Translations under genes and position numbers: made by a program
The notes under the pieces: generated by a model
The model's input: only the letters and a program-made list of their open reading frames with translations
What the model was told of the DNA's origin: nothing
Databases searched by the model: none
Assembly: GCF_002160055.1 (NCBI RefSeq)
Contig: NZ_NFJV01000032.1
Span: forward strand, 1-38,668
Direction: 5' to 3'
Length of the DNA stretch: 38,668 nt
Origin: Mediterranea sp. An20
Lineage (GTDB): Bacteria; Bacteroidota; Bacteroidia; Bacteroidales; Bacteroidaceae
Shown: piece by piece, positions 31,257 through 38,668 of the stretch
How positions within the stretch are numbered: position 1 is the stretch's first letter
How the letters are laid out: the number at the start of each line of letters is the position of its first letter

Positions 31257-33266
31257 TTACTTGCCCTGCAAGAGGTGTTGCAGTTCCGGGTCGGACTGGA
31301 TGCGCTGCAACTCGTCGGCGACAATCTGCCGTACCTCGGCACGGATGCGGTTGTAGTTCTCCTGAATCATCTCCTTCATGCGGTCGTTGCCGTCGGCATC
31401 GGTGAAGTCCGTGATGACGGGGATAGGCTTGTATGCCTGTTCCTCGCGTTTCACCTTTTCGGCATCCACCACTATTTCGCAATGAAAGATTTTCTGCTCG
31501 ATGCGCTCATTGAAGTTGTCCGCCACCGCGCCGACGAACATGCCCTGCGTGAGTGTGGAAATCTTGCTCGCCGGGATAAGGCTCTCCATCTGCGTGTTGA
31601 TGGAGGTGGATTTGTCCTCACGGTTGATGGTGATGCTCTGCCGCTTCTGCAAGATTTTGCCGAAACGCTCCGAAAGGTTTTTGGCGGTCTCGCCCACCAC
31701 CTGACCGGAGAAGATGTTGCCCACCGTGTTCATCACTACGGCGGCTTCCTTGTCGCCGTAGTCGCGCTTCAACTGTGAGAAGTCCTGAAAACCGAGGCAG
31801 ACAGCCACCTTGTTGCTTCGGGCGGTGGCGATAAGGTTGTCCAGCCCCTTGAAGTAAATGGTGGGCAGCTCGTCAATAATCACCGCCGACTTCAGCTTGC
31901 CCTTTTTGTTGATGAGCTTCACGATGCGTGAATTGTACAAGCCCAATGCCGCGCCGTAAATGTTCTGGCGGTCGGGATTGTTACCGACACAGAGTATTTT
32001 CGGCTCGTCGGGATTGTTGATGTCGAGGGTAAACTCGCTGTCGGACATGACCCAATAGAGCTGCGGGGAAATCATGCGGGATAGCGGTATCTTCGCCGAC
32101 GCTATCTGCCCGGCAAGCTGTTCCATTGCGCCGCCTTGCCATGCGTCCATAAACGGGGAAAGGTAATTTTCCAACTCCGGATAGCTGGTGAGAATAGGAA
32201 ACACGTCCTCGTAACGGCGGTTCAAGAGTTCAATGGCATGGGGAAAGGTGCAATACTTACCGTCCTTGTAGATGCGCAAAAACCATATCACAGCGGCAAA
32301 CAGGATAATCGGAGACTCCACAAAGAAGTCGCCCTGTTTCTGCACCCAAGTCTTGTTCAAATTGAGCATTATCGTGTAGGCACTCTCATAGGCATCGGTG
32401 ATGTCCTCCATGAAATCGGGGTGAATGGGATTGCAGCGGTGCGAGCGGCGCGGGTCGTCGAAGTTTATCACGTAGAACTTCGGCTTGACCTTATATCCCT
32501 CCGGGTGGTTCATCAGGTGGTTGTAGGCAATGGTCGATAAGTCGCTGAATTTGAAATCATAGATATACATTGAATAACCTTTCTCAATCTGTTGCTTGAT
32601 AAAACTGTTTACCACGGCATACGACTTTCCGCTGCCCGGCGTGCCCAGCACGATGGACGCACGGAACGGGTTTACCACGTTGATGTACCCGTCGTTCCAC
32701 TTCTTCCTGTAATAGAAGCGTGTGGGCAGGTTCACCGAATACTCGTTTTCGATGAGCCGCGTTTCCTGCATGAAGCTCTCGTTTTCCACGTTGAACACGT
32801 CTTCCATGAGGTTGGTGCGCAGAAGGCGGCTCATCCATGTGCCGGACATCAGCAGGCAGACATAGCCCGCCGCAACGGTGGCGGTGTACAATGCCGCGTT
32901 TGCCTCTACGGGCAACGGCAGGGACAATATCCACCAGTTCAGAAAAAACAGCACCAGCCCTGCGGCAAGCACCGTCCAAATCCTTCCCCACGTGATTTTT
33001 TCCTCCTTGACACCTTTCGTGCCCAGACACGAGAGTGCCAGCAGCGCCAACGCAAAGAGTTTCGTATAAAGGATGGAGCGGAACAATCCTGCGGTACGGT
33101 CGAAGTTCAACAGTACCCTGTCCACCACGCCGATGTCGATACCCCACAGCCTTACGGCTTCATAACAATACCAATAGAGGTGGATGACCACCAGTAAAAT
33201 GCTTACGGCACGCAGAAAATCCATGATTTTCGCCAATGCCCTCAAATCGTCTTCCTGTTGTGACAT
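31257..33266 (-). CDS. mobC: MobC/TraG-family type IV coupling protein
   Basis: A 669-aa membrane ATPase. Four hydrophobic segments (about 20-36, 62-82, 95-117, 124-142) precede the VirD4/TraG-like ATPase: Walker A GTPGSGKS (208-215), Walker B AVIIDE (461-466) and the GFQDFSQL motif. It couples the relaxosome to the secretion channel; in CTnDOT this protein is named MobC. ATG 33266 (MSQQEDDL) was chosen over an upstream in-frame start because the intervening residues lack conservation. It is last in the mobA-mobB-mobC order on this strand, separated from mobB by a 150-bp gap containing hairpin cluster C. Confidence 0.92.
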   Translation of the reverse strand: MSQQEDDLRALAKIMDFLRAVSILLVVIHLYWYCYEAVRLWGIDIGVVDRVLLNFDRTAGLFRSILYTKLFALALLALSCLGTKGVKEEKITWGRIWTVLAAGLVLFFLNWWILSLPLPVEANAALYTATVAAGYVCLLMSGTWMSRLLRTNLMEDVFNVENESFMQETRLIENEYSVNLPTRFYYRKKWNDGYINVVNPFRASIVLGTPGSGKSYAVVNSFIKQQIEKGYSMYIYDFKFSDLSTIAYNHLMNHPEGYKVKPKFYVINFDDPRRSHRCNPIHPDFMEDITDAYESAYTIMLNLNKTWVQKQGDFFVESPIILFAAVIWFLRIYKDGKYCTFPHAIELLNRRYEDVFPILTSYPELENYLSPFMDAWQGGAMEQLAGQIASAKIPLSRMISPQLYWVMSDSEFTLDINNPDEPKILCVGNNPDRQNIYGAALGLYNSRIVKLINKKGKLKSAVIIDELPTIYFKGLDNLIATARSNKVAVCLGFQDFSQLKRDYGDKEAAVVMNTVGNIFSGQVVGETAKNLSERFGKILQKRQSITINREDKSTSINTQMESLIPASKISTLTQGMFVGAVADNFNERIEQKIFHCEIVVDAEKVKREEQAYKPIPVITDFTDADGNDRMKEMIQENYNRIRAEVRQIVADELQRIQSDPELQHLLQGK

Positions 33267-33324
33267 AAATCTGTTTCTGTTTTTAAGTTGAACAATATCT
33301 CCGCAAGGCACGGTACGGAGGCGA

Positions 33325-33392
33325 GCATACATCACCCCGGACTTCATGGTACATGAGGCCGGACTTGATGTAGGATGAAGTCCGACCTCATC
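33325..33392. repeat. core-conserved hairpin cluster C (between mobB and mobC)
   Basis: CCCCGGACTTCATGGTACATGAGG followed by a GCCGGACTTGATGTAGGATGAAGTCC-like segment: the same modules as clusters A and B but in an ICE core operon. Stems such as TCGGACTTCATCC/GGATGAAGTCCGA are possible. Their presence between core genes shows that the repeat family is not confined to the cargo. Confidence 0.6.
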
Positions 33393-33416
33393 CCCTATGC
33401 CCTGCGGAGGGATAAA

Positions 33417-34664
33417 TTACAGCCCCAAACCCTTGCGGCGTTTCTTCCGCCTGTGTTTGAGGTCACGCTCAAAGGCGGCTTCCTGAGCCTGTGCGCCCGA
33501 CGCATCGCCACCGAGCAGCCCCAAGCCGGTGGAGTGCCCCTCGTCGTGTTCCTCATAGGAACGGATGTCTGCCTGTGGCGTGTCCTCCGTAATGGTGAAC
33601 GGTATCGGCGGAGTGCCGGCATACGGCAGGGTGAAATGCTCCTGCAAGGCGTTGGCGGAAAACTCCCTGCCCAAGCGTGAGCCGTTCAGCACGCAGCCCG
33701 TGCGGTGGTCGATGAAGGTCGCCCCGTAGATGCGCCCCTCGTCCGTGTGGCGGAACACCACATCCACGCCCTTTGCATGAAGCAGGGCGATGAACTCCTC
33801 CTTGCGGTATGTCCGGGCGAGCGCGGCGGCGACGGTCTTGCGTGTCCTGTCCGCCGGACGCTTGTCGCGGATCTGCCCTTTGGAAAATTCAAACCTGCGC
33901 CGCACAGCTTCATAGCCGACGGACTTCCCGATACGGGACGCCTTGAAAGGATTGCCCACCCTGTTCCCGGCATCGTCGGTGGCGGCATAGACCAGCCCGT
34001 GATACTCGCGCCCGTCCACGTTGCCACGGGCTTCCTCCACCGTGACGTTGTAGAGGGAGAGCAGGGCGCGGTATTCGCCCATCGTCTGGAACCTGTAAGC
34101 CGCCATGACCGCCTTGGCGGTGTTCGCCACCTGACGCTTCACGTCGCCCTGCGAAACGTCCACTTTCCGCAAGGGGTTGTCATGGCGGTGCTGCCTGCGG
34201 TCGGCGGGGTGCAGGCCGTACTTGCGTTCCAGTTCGGTGGTGATACGCTTGCTGCGGCGGTGGATGAAGTCCTTGTTCAGCCGCCTGCCCCGCTCGTCCA
34301 CATTGACGGAAACGATGTGCAGGTGGTGGCGTCCGATGTCCTCGTGTTTGAAGATAAGAAAAGGCTGGTCGCCGTAGCCCAGCTTTTCCAGATACTCCCG
34401 TGCGAGCTGTTCCATCTCCATGTCCGTCAGACGGTCGTCGGGATGCGGATTGAGGGAGATGTGGATGACCTTGTTCCGTGTACGCACGTTCTCCGGCATA
34501 TAGCGCCGGAAGTCCTCCACGGCACGGGCGATGTCCACCCGCCCGCTGCCGTCGTCAAAGACCTTGTTCACGGCAAGCAGCTTCCCCTCACCCTCGTTCA
34601 CCTTCATGCCGTTGTAGGCGAGCGCGCCGTACAGCGACGTTCCTACCGTGATTTTTGCGACCAT
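33417..34664 (-). CDS. mobB: MobB relaxase (MOB_P-type)
   Basis: A 415-aa relaxase. The three-His motif is H107, H113/H114 and H116 in KHEDIGRHHLHIVSVNVDERG; HISLNPHPDDRLTD precedes it, and candidate catalytic tyrosines are Y12 or Y17 near the N-terminus (TSLYGALAYN). It nicks the element at oriT and stays attached to the 5' end of the transferred strand. The C-terminal half is basic and ends KHRRKKRRKGLGL. It overlaps mobA by 22 bp. This set matches CTnDOT-type mob genes. Confidence 0.92.
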   Translation of the reverse strand: MVAKITVGTSLYGALAYNGMKVNEGEGKLLAVNKVFDDGSGRVDIARAVEDFRRYMPENVRTRNKVIHISLNPHPDDRLTDMEMEQLAREYLEKLGYGDQPFLIFKHEDIGRHHLHIVSVNVDERGRRLNKDFIHRRSKRITTELERKYGLHPADRRQHRHDNPLRKVDVSQGDVKRQVANTAKAVMAAYRFQTMGEYRALLSLYNVTVEEARGNVDGREYHGLVYAATDDAGNRVGNPFKASRIGKSVGYEAVRRRFEFSKGQIRDKRPADRTRKTVAAALARTYRKEEFIALLHAKGVDVVFRHTDEGRIYGATFIDHRTGCVLNGSRLGREFSANALQEHFTLPYAGTPPIPFTITEDTPQADIRSYEEHDEGHSTGLGLLGGDASGAQAQEAAFERDLKHRRKKRRKGLGL

Positions 34665-35089
34665 CTTTCCTGAAACTCCCTTGACAGTTCAACGACCTGC
34701 CGCGTGATTGCGGCCAGTTCCTTCGTGCACTGCTCCAGCCTGTAGAGCAACGCCATCGCCTTCTTCTCGGAGAAATGGCAGCGCAGCTCCTTGACCACTT
34801 GGTTGTAATTGTTGCCCACCATGCGGTACTGCGCATGGAAAGCGGACAGCTTCGTGCAGTAGTCGAGCAGTGTCTTGTCCGTGACCAGCACCCGAAAGGG
34901 CTGCCCGAAGAAGTGCGCCTTCAGAAATACCGCCCTCGCCTCCACGCCGGACTTGCCGTGCATGGCGAGAAACCTGAGCCATTCCCCGTCATCGAAACGC
35001 ACCATCACACAGTGCGACTTGCGGCTTTCACGTGGGTGCCGCCCCCACTTGGGCGTTTCCGCCCTGTCTTTCGTCTTGTTCTCGTTCAT
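34643..35089 (-). CDS. mobA: MobA relaxosome accessory protein
   Basis: A 148-aa basic protein with the small mobilisation-protein layout (MobC-like/ribbon-helix-helix kind): VMVRFDDGEWLRFLAMHGKSG, FLKAHFFG, GNNYNQVVKELRCHFSEKKA. Such proteins bind oriT and assist the relaxase. Overlaps the mobB start. Upstream is a hairpin-rich leader with the candidate oriT. Confidence 0.88.
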   Translation of the reverse strand: MNENKTKDRAETPKWGRHPRESRKSHCVMVRFDDGEWLRFLAMHGKSGVEARAVFLKAHFFGQPFRVLVTDKTLLDYCTKLSAFHAQYRMVGNNYNQVVKELRCHFSEKKAMALLYRLEQCTKELAAITRQVVELSREFQERWSQKSR

Positions 35090-35159
35090 ATTACAATGGA
35101 TTTAGTGGTGTCACGGCATAAGCGCAGCTTCGGCATACGCACCGCAGGTGGAAACAGGC

Positions 35160-35305
35160 TTCCCGACTTCGGAGAGGAAGCCCCTCCCCGCAAGGGGCAA
35201 GGTCGTTTCGGGAGTAACCCGAAACCCTTTGAGTAACTCAAAGGACACCTTGCTGTGTCTTTGAGGACACAAAAATCCGTAGCAGACGGATTGAGTGTTA
35301 CTCTT
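35160..35305. other. candidate oriT region
   Basis: Five short inverted repeats follow in series: GTTTCGGG/CCCGAAAC (35205-35225), CCTTTGAG/CTCAAAGG (35226-35244), GACAC/GTGTC (35244-35259), AATCCGT/ACGGATT (35274-35292) and GAGT/ACTC (35293-35303). The position immediately upstream of mobA, with relaxase genes reading away, is typical for oriT in this element family. The nic site itself cannot be located from sequence alone. Confidence 0.5.
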
Positions 35306-35500
35306 CCTCCTCCTTGCAAGACATAGTTCAAGCGAGCTTGACTCTGTTCTTGCTTCGTTCGTCGGTTGGGGATATACCTGTTATAACAATCCCATAAAGG
35401 TATCGGTCTCCCGATACCCTCCGGCTGCCCAAAAGAAGGACGGAGCCGGGGCCTGCGGTACGCGCCGGGAGCATTGCCCTGCCGCTTGGGTGCAAAGGTA
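35306..35500 (-). promoter_or_regulatory. promoter and structured leader of the mob operon
   Basis: On the minus strand a TACCTTTG box lies at 35500-35493, about 400 nt before mobA; a -33 TTTC is weak. Two further perfect hairpins lie within the leader: TCAAGC-GA-GCTTGA (35328-35341) and GGTATCGG-TCTC-CCGATACC (35399-35418). The operon is therefore probably transcribed across the candidate oriT. Confidence 0.5.
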
Positions 35501-35531
35501 GGGGGTAAATCCGGGTCGGAAAGGGGCTGAG

Positions 35532-35571
35532 GAACGCCACAGGCTACCACATCGGCGCCAAATGCTGCCAC
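35532..35571. repeat. 39-bp repeat, intergenic copy
   Basis: CGCCACAGGCTACCACATCGGCG-type sequence (35534-35571) recurs with two mismatches at 37673-37711 within traD. The shared core includes GGCGCCAAATGCTGCCACG. The two copies flank the ParA-type gene traA. Confidence 0.7.
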
Positions 35572-35977
35572 GCAAGGGGCAAGTGATACAAGTAAGCTGA
35601 AATACCTTTTCCTTTGCACACAGAAACAACGGACCAACGATTTGCAGAAATGAAAATGAACGGAAACAACCATGCAATGCGGCAAGTCCGCATGAACGGA
35701 CAGAAACGAACTTTTACTGCGGCGCTGATTCATTGTCGTGCTGTTGTACGACAATGCGGAAACAGACCAAGAGCGCCATAAGCAAACAGCACCGTAACGG
35801 TACAAGGACAGGAATACGGGACGAAGCAAGCCAATGGAGCAGCAGACCTGTAACCCTTCATGGGTACATATCCGTGTACAGGTACGGGAAAAAAGGAATG
35901 AACAGGCGGCGCAACAGACCGCTACGGATTGAGAATAACAATAATTTGTAACAACAACGATTAAAACAAGCAGGAAA
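35572..35977. other. long non-coding stretch before traA
   Basis: No convincing gene. It contains hairpins CATTGTCGT-ACGACAATG (about 35733-35758) and TGCGGCAAGTCCGCA (about 35678-35692). The traA promoter was not identified with confidence; no good TAnnTTTG box is present. Confidence 0.4.
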
Positions 35978-36736
35978 ATGAACAAAGAAACATTCGTTGC
36001 TTTCGCAACACAGAAAGGCGGTGTCGGCAAATCGACCGTCACCGCTCTCGTAGCCAACTATGTCCACAACGTAATGGGTTACAATGTCGCCGTGATTGAC
36101 TGTGATGAACCGCAGCACAGCATCGCCGGACTGCGTGACAAGGAAACTGCCCTCATTGAGCAGAACGACCGGATGAGAGCCATCGCCTGCGAGCATTTCC
36201 GCAAGTCGGGCCGCAAGGCGTTCCCGGTCATCCGCAGCAATGCAGTACAGGCATTGGACGATGCGGAAAGCCTGCTCGCAGAGGGTGACTATAAACCGGA
36301 CATCGTGTTTTTCGACCTGCCCGGCACGCTGAAAAGCGACGGGGTAATCAAGACGCTCTCGCAAATGGACTACATTTTTACGCCCATCAGTGCGGACCGT
36401 TTCGTGGTGGAGAGCGCGTTGCAGTTCGTCATGATGTTCAATGACAACCTCGTGACTACCGGCATTGCCCGGACAAAAGCCATATCCCTGTTCTGGACCA
36501 AGGTGGACGGACGGGAACGGACAGACCTGTATGACCTCTACGGAAAACTGTTTGCCGAAAACAACTTCCATGTACTCGGCACCAAGTTGCCGGACAGCAA
36601 GCGCTTCCGCCGGGATATGTCCGACGACCGCAAGACGGTGTTCCGCTCGACCATCCTGCCTGCGGACAACGCCATGCTGCGGGGAAGCCGCATCAAGGAA
36701 CTTGCCGAAGAAATCTGCGATGTCATTAAATCCTGA
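35978..36736 (+). CDS. traA: TraA, ParA/MinD-type ATPase
   Basis: A 252-aa ParA-family ATPase with the deviant Walker A KGGVGKST (14-21) and the Walker B-like FFDLPG. DCDEPQHS is the usual A' box. First gene of the tra operon; in CTnDOT-type elements it is TraA. A role in element maintenance or in positioning the transfer apparatus is possible; only the ATPase class is shown by sequence. It is followed by two DUF3408-type small genes. Confidence 0.9.
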   Translation: MNKETFVAFATQKGGVGKSTVTALVANYVHNVMGYNVAVIDCDEPQHSIAGLRDKETALIEQNDRMRAIACEHFRKSGRKAFPVIRSNAVQALDDAESLLAEGDYKPDIVFFDLPGTLKSDGVIKTLSQMDYIFTPISADRFVVESALQFVMMFNDNLVTTGIARTKAISLFWTKVDGRERTDLYDLYGKLFAENNFHVLGTKLPDSKRFRRDMSDDRKTVFRSTILPADNAMLRGSRIKELAEEICDVIKS

Positions 36737-36741
36737 AGGTC

Positions 36742-37161
36742 ATGGCAAGCCGCAAATTGAATACGGAAGGCATTGACGAGAACCTGCTGCTGGCTTCTAT
36801 CGGCAAGTCCCGCCAAATGGCAGGCGCATCTCCGCCACCACAGCCAGACGGAACCGGCAGTGCCGGGGAGACACCCGCTAATGCAGGACAACCGTCAAAA
36901 ATGAAGGGGCAGTACGAACAGGTGAAGGGGAAAAGCCGGGATTACGGACAGACTTTCCTCAAAGGGCATGAGTTGAAAACACGGAAATGTGTGTACATCA
37001 GTGCAGAAGCCCACGGCATCGTGTCCAAGATAGTGAACACCATCGCAGACAAGGAAATCACCGTAGGCGGCTATATCGACACGGTGCTCATGCGCCACTT
37101 TGAGGAGAATAAGGAGGAAATCAACAGCCTGTACAGACGTGACAGGGACGACCTCATCTGA
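36742..37161 (+). CDS. traB: TraB, DUF3408-family protein
   Basis: A 139-aa protein. A variable Pro/Gly-rich N-terminus precedes a conserved part KTRKCVYISAEAHGIVSKIVNTIADKEITVGGYIDTVLMRHFEENKEEI, the DUF3408 signature, probably a ribbon-helix-helix-like DNA-binding fold. Starts 5 bp after traA. ParB-like partnering with TraA is an inference from position. Confidence 0.8.
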   Translation: MASRKLNTEGIDENLLLASIGKSRQMAGASPPPQPDGTGSAGETPANAGQPSKMKGQYEQVKGKSRDYGQTFLKGHELKTRKCVYISAEAHGIVSKIVNTIADKEITVGGYIDTVLMRHFEENKEEINSLYRRDRDDLI

Positions 37162-37201
37162 GAACAGACAATTATTGTAAAACATTAGAAAAACGAAGAC
37201 A

Positions 37202-37498
37202 ATGAAACTGAGTATCAACATTTTCAGAAGAAAGCAGAAAGAAGAAGCCTACATAGGCAAGTACCTCACCCGCCGCAAGCCGGAAGGCTGTGCACAAAAA
37301 GCGGTATATATCAGCCGGGAGAACCATGAGGCGGTCAAGCGGATTGTGGGCATAGCCGGAGGGCACGGGATGACCATATCCGGGTACATTGACCGTATCC
37401 TTTCAGAACACCTTGAACAGCATGGGGAGGAACTGGAAAGCCTGAGCAGCCGGAAAAGACACGGAGTTGTCGAACAGATAACGATAAGCCAATGGTGA
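37202..37498 (+). CDS. traC: TraC, small DUF3408-family protein
   Basis: A 98-aa protein with the same conserved segment as TraB (KAVYISRENHEAVKRIVGIAGGHGMTISGYIDRILSEHLEQHGEEL). Basic N-terminus. Two paralogous small DUF3408 proteins in a row are typical of this tra operon. It overlaps the next gene by 7 bp. Confidence 0.78.
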   Translation: MKLSINIFRRKQKEEAYIGKYLTRRKPEGCAQKAVYISRENHEAVKRIVGIAGGHGMTISGYIDRILSEHLEQHGEELESLSSRKRHGVVEQITISQW

Positions 37499-38175
37499 CG
37501 CTACTTATTATCCTGATGATGGCGTGTAACCTGTGGATACTTTTTTACCTGACATGTGAGCGTAAGGAAGAACGGACCGGAGATTTTTCCGGCAAGGCAG
37601 GAAAGGAGGAACAACAGCAGAAACCTCTGGCTGACATCATGGGCAAAAGCCTGTTTCGGATGCCGGAAAGGACGCCACAAGCTACCACAACGGCGCCAAA
37701 TGCTGCCACGACAGTCCGAAGTGAAGCAGTGGACGAAAAGGACGTTACCTTTGCCGACGAGTTGAAGGACACCGGAAACCATGCCGCAGAAAAGGACGCA
37801 TCACGCCAAGTGCCTGACGAGGATTTGGACAAGGTATTCGAGGACAACCGCGCCTATGACACGGACGAGGACTTTGACGAGGAGCCACCGCAGGCAGGCG
37901 GAAGCACCTTTGACGAAATCGACCGTGCCGCAAAGACGGTGAAGGACGCAAGGGCGGAGGAAACCGATGTCCTGCAAGCGGGCAAGGTGTTCCATGAACT
38001 GGAAGGCACGGAGTTCTACAACATGTTCCGGCGTAACAACGCCCGGTACGAGGCAAGGGTGTCGGGAATGGTGGATGCCTATCTCGCAAGCATCCGTCCC
38101 GTGCAGAAGAGACCAAGGATGAAAGCGGCTGCGCAGAAGGAATACGAGAACTTCAACATCCGCGACTATGTATAA
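37492..38175 (+). CDS. traD: TraD-like conjugal transfer protein
   Basis: A 227-aa protein: N-terminal membrane segment (residues 2-20, LLIILMMACNLWILFYL), a long acidic middle (D/E-rich, 80-165), and a basic conserved C-terminus (FHELEGTEFYNMFRRNNARYEARVSGMVDAYLASIRPVQKRPRMKAAAQKEYENFNI). Gene order supports TraD. Residues 62-73 (TPQATTTAPNAA) are encoded by the 39-bp repeat that also occurs in the intergenic region upstream of traA. Confidence 0.75.
   Translation: MVTLLIILMMACNLWILFYLTCERKEERTGDFSGKAGKEEQQQKPLADIMGKSLFRMPERTPQATTTAPNAATTVRSEAVDEKDVTFADELKDTGNHAAEKDASRQVPDEDLDKVFEDNRAYDTDEDFDEEPPQAGGSTFDEIDRAAKTVKDARAEETDVLQAGKVFHELEGTEFYNMFRRNNARYEARVSGMVDAYLASIRPVQKRPRMKAAAQKEYENFNIRDYV
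37673..37711. repeat. 39-bp repeat, copy inside traD
   Basis: Same element as 35534-35571, here read in frame as QATTTAPNAAT. Two mismatches distinguish the copies. The palindromic core GGCGCC is kept. Confidence 0.7.
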
Positions 38176-38254
38176 CGAACAAGTAAAACGTAACAATGAT
38201 GCGAAAAAAGAAAATCGACTACGGCTAAACTTCGGCTTGCCACCGAACCACTAA
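38168..38254 (+). CDS. possible 28-aa small protein
   Basis: ATG 38168 overlaps the traD stop (38173-38175) and encodes MYNEQVKRNNDAKKENRLRL followed by NFGLPPNH, ending at TAA 38252-38254. It is strongly basic. The overlap with traD suggests coupling, but the length makes this uncertain and no family was recognised. Confidence 0.25.
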   Translation: MYNEQVKRNNDAKKENRLRLNFGLPPNH

Positions 38255-38350
38255 ATCCACAAGCCGGCTTCATCCAAAGCCGCAAGAAGTAAAACAAGTA
38301 TCAACCGCCAAAGGGACTATCCAACCCGGAGGCACAAAAAAGAAACGATT

Positions 38351-38662
38351 ATGACAAAGACATTGAAGAAAAAACAAATCATTCTCGCAGCCATTCTGCT
38401 GGCTGCAAACATCTCAGCGTCCGCACAAGGCAACGGCATGGCGGGCATCACCGAAGCCACCAGCATGGTCACTTCATACTTTGACCCGGCGACGAAACTC
38501 ATCTACGCCATCGGCGCTGTCGTCGGGCTTATCGGGGGCATCAAGGTATATGGCAAGTTCAGCGCCGGCGACCCCGACACCTCGAAGACCGCAGCAAGCT
38601 GGTTCGGGGCGTGCATCTTCCTGATTGTGAGCGCGACGATTCTCCGTTCGTTCTTCCTTTAA
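38351..38662 (+). CDS. traE: TraE, VirB2-like pilin/DUF4134 protein
   Basis: A 103-aa protein: signal peptide (to about residue 25, ILLAANISASAQ), then two hydrophobic segments (around LIYAIGAVVGLIGGIKVYGKF and SWFGACIFLIVSATILRSFFL). The size and topology are those of VirB2/TrbC-like conjugative pilins; in CTnDOT-type elements this gene is traE (DUF4134). It ends 6 bp before the window edge; the rest of the tra operon continues outside. Confidence 0.85.
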   Translation: MTKTLKKKQIILAAILLAANISASAQGNGMAGITEATSMVTSYFDPATKLIYAIGAVVGLIGGIKVYGKFSAGDPDTSKTAASWFGACIFLIVSATILRSFFL

Positions 38663-38668
38663 TAAACG

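Noticed and set aside
35086..36057. Long minus-strand reading frame antisense to the traA start region
   Set aside because: It covers the hairpin-rich mob leader and the opposite strand of the traA start, has odd Cys/Arg-rich composition and no recognisable domain.

Overview
The window looks like part of a Bacteroidales (Bacteroides, Parabacteroides or a relative) genome and lies inside an integrative conjugative element of the CTnDOT/CTnERL type. Three things support this. Promoters carry the Bacteroidota -7 box TAnnTTTG. The right side holds the gene sets rteA-rteB-rteC, mobA-mobB-mobC and traA-traE. The left edge is the C-terminal end of a large SNF2-type helicase of the kind carried by these elements. 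No rRNA, tRNA, integrase or attachment site is visible, so both element ends lie outside the window.

Layout. 1-1167: helicase tail. 1217-2122 (-): an AraC-type regulator. 2368-21688: a cargo region of five transcription units rich in exported enzymes: alpha/beta hydrolases, aldo-keto reductases (AKRs), flavodoxins, a Tat-type flavodoxin-ferredoxin protein, a YqhD-like alcohol dehydrogenase, a carboxymuconolactone decarboxylase-cupin fusion, a bile-acid/sodium-symporter-type membrane protein, a second AraC-type regulator and a NapH/NapG-like membrane polyferredoxin. 21992-28257: an AKR-ferredoxin gene and a CarboxypepD_reg-like protein gene run with tiny gaps into rteA-rteB. 28570-29866: a RibD-like gene and rteC. 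30083-31036: an Abi_2/HEPN defence gene. 31257-35089 (-): mobC, mobB, mobA. 35100-35520: a hairpin-rich mob leader that probably contains oriT. 35978-38662: traA-traE.

How it may work together. All five cargo units begin behind the same DNA motif (core GTAATCTGTGTATGGAC), placed 14 or 18 bp before a TAnnTTTG box. This is a shared operator, most likely bound by one or both AraC proteins. The combination AraC regulator + YqhD-like dehydrogenase + DkgA-like AKR parallels the E. coli YqhC-YqhD-DkgA aldehyde-stress regulon. Here, though, many of the enzymes have Sec, Tat or lipoprotein signals, which suggests an envelope-located carbonyl/ester reduction or detoxification system fed by a membrane polyferredoxin. 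rteAB, normally behind tetQ in CTnDOT, here follows redox cargo genes instead; no tetQ is present.

Structural DNA of note: two arrays of 41-42-bp tandem units (3430-3655 and 21790-21950), a dispersed family of hairpins with a conserved core and differing stems, a 123-nt five-block inverted repeat between rteB and the RibD-like gene, a perfect 16-bp inverted repeat before rteC, a candidate small RNA at 31095-31241, and a 39-bp repeat on both sides of the ParA-type gene.
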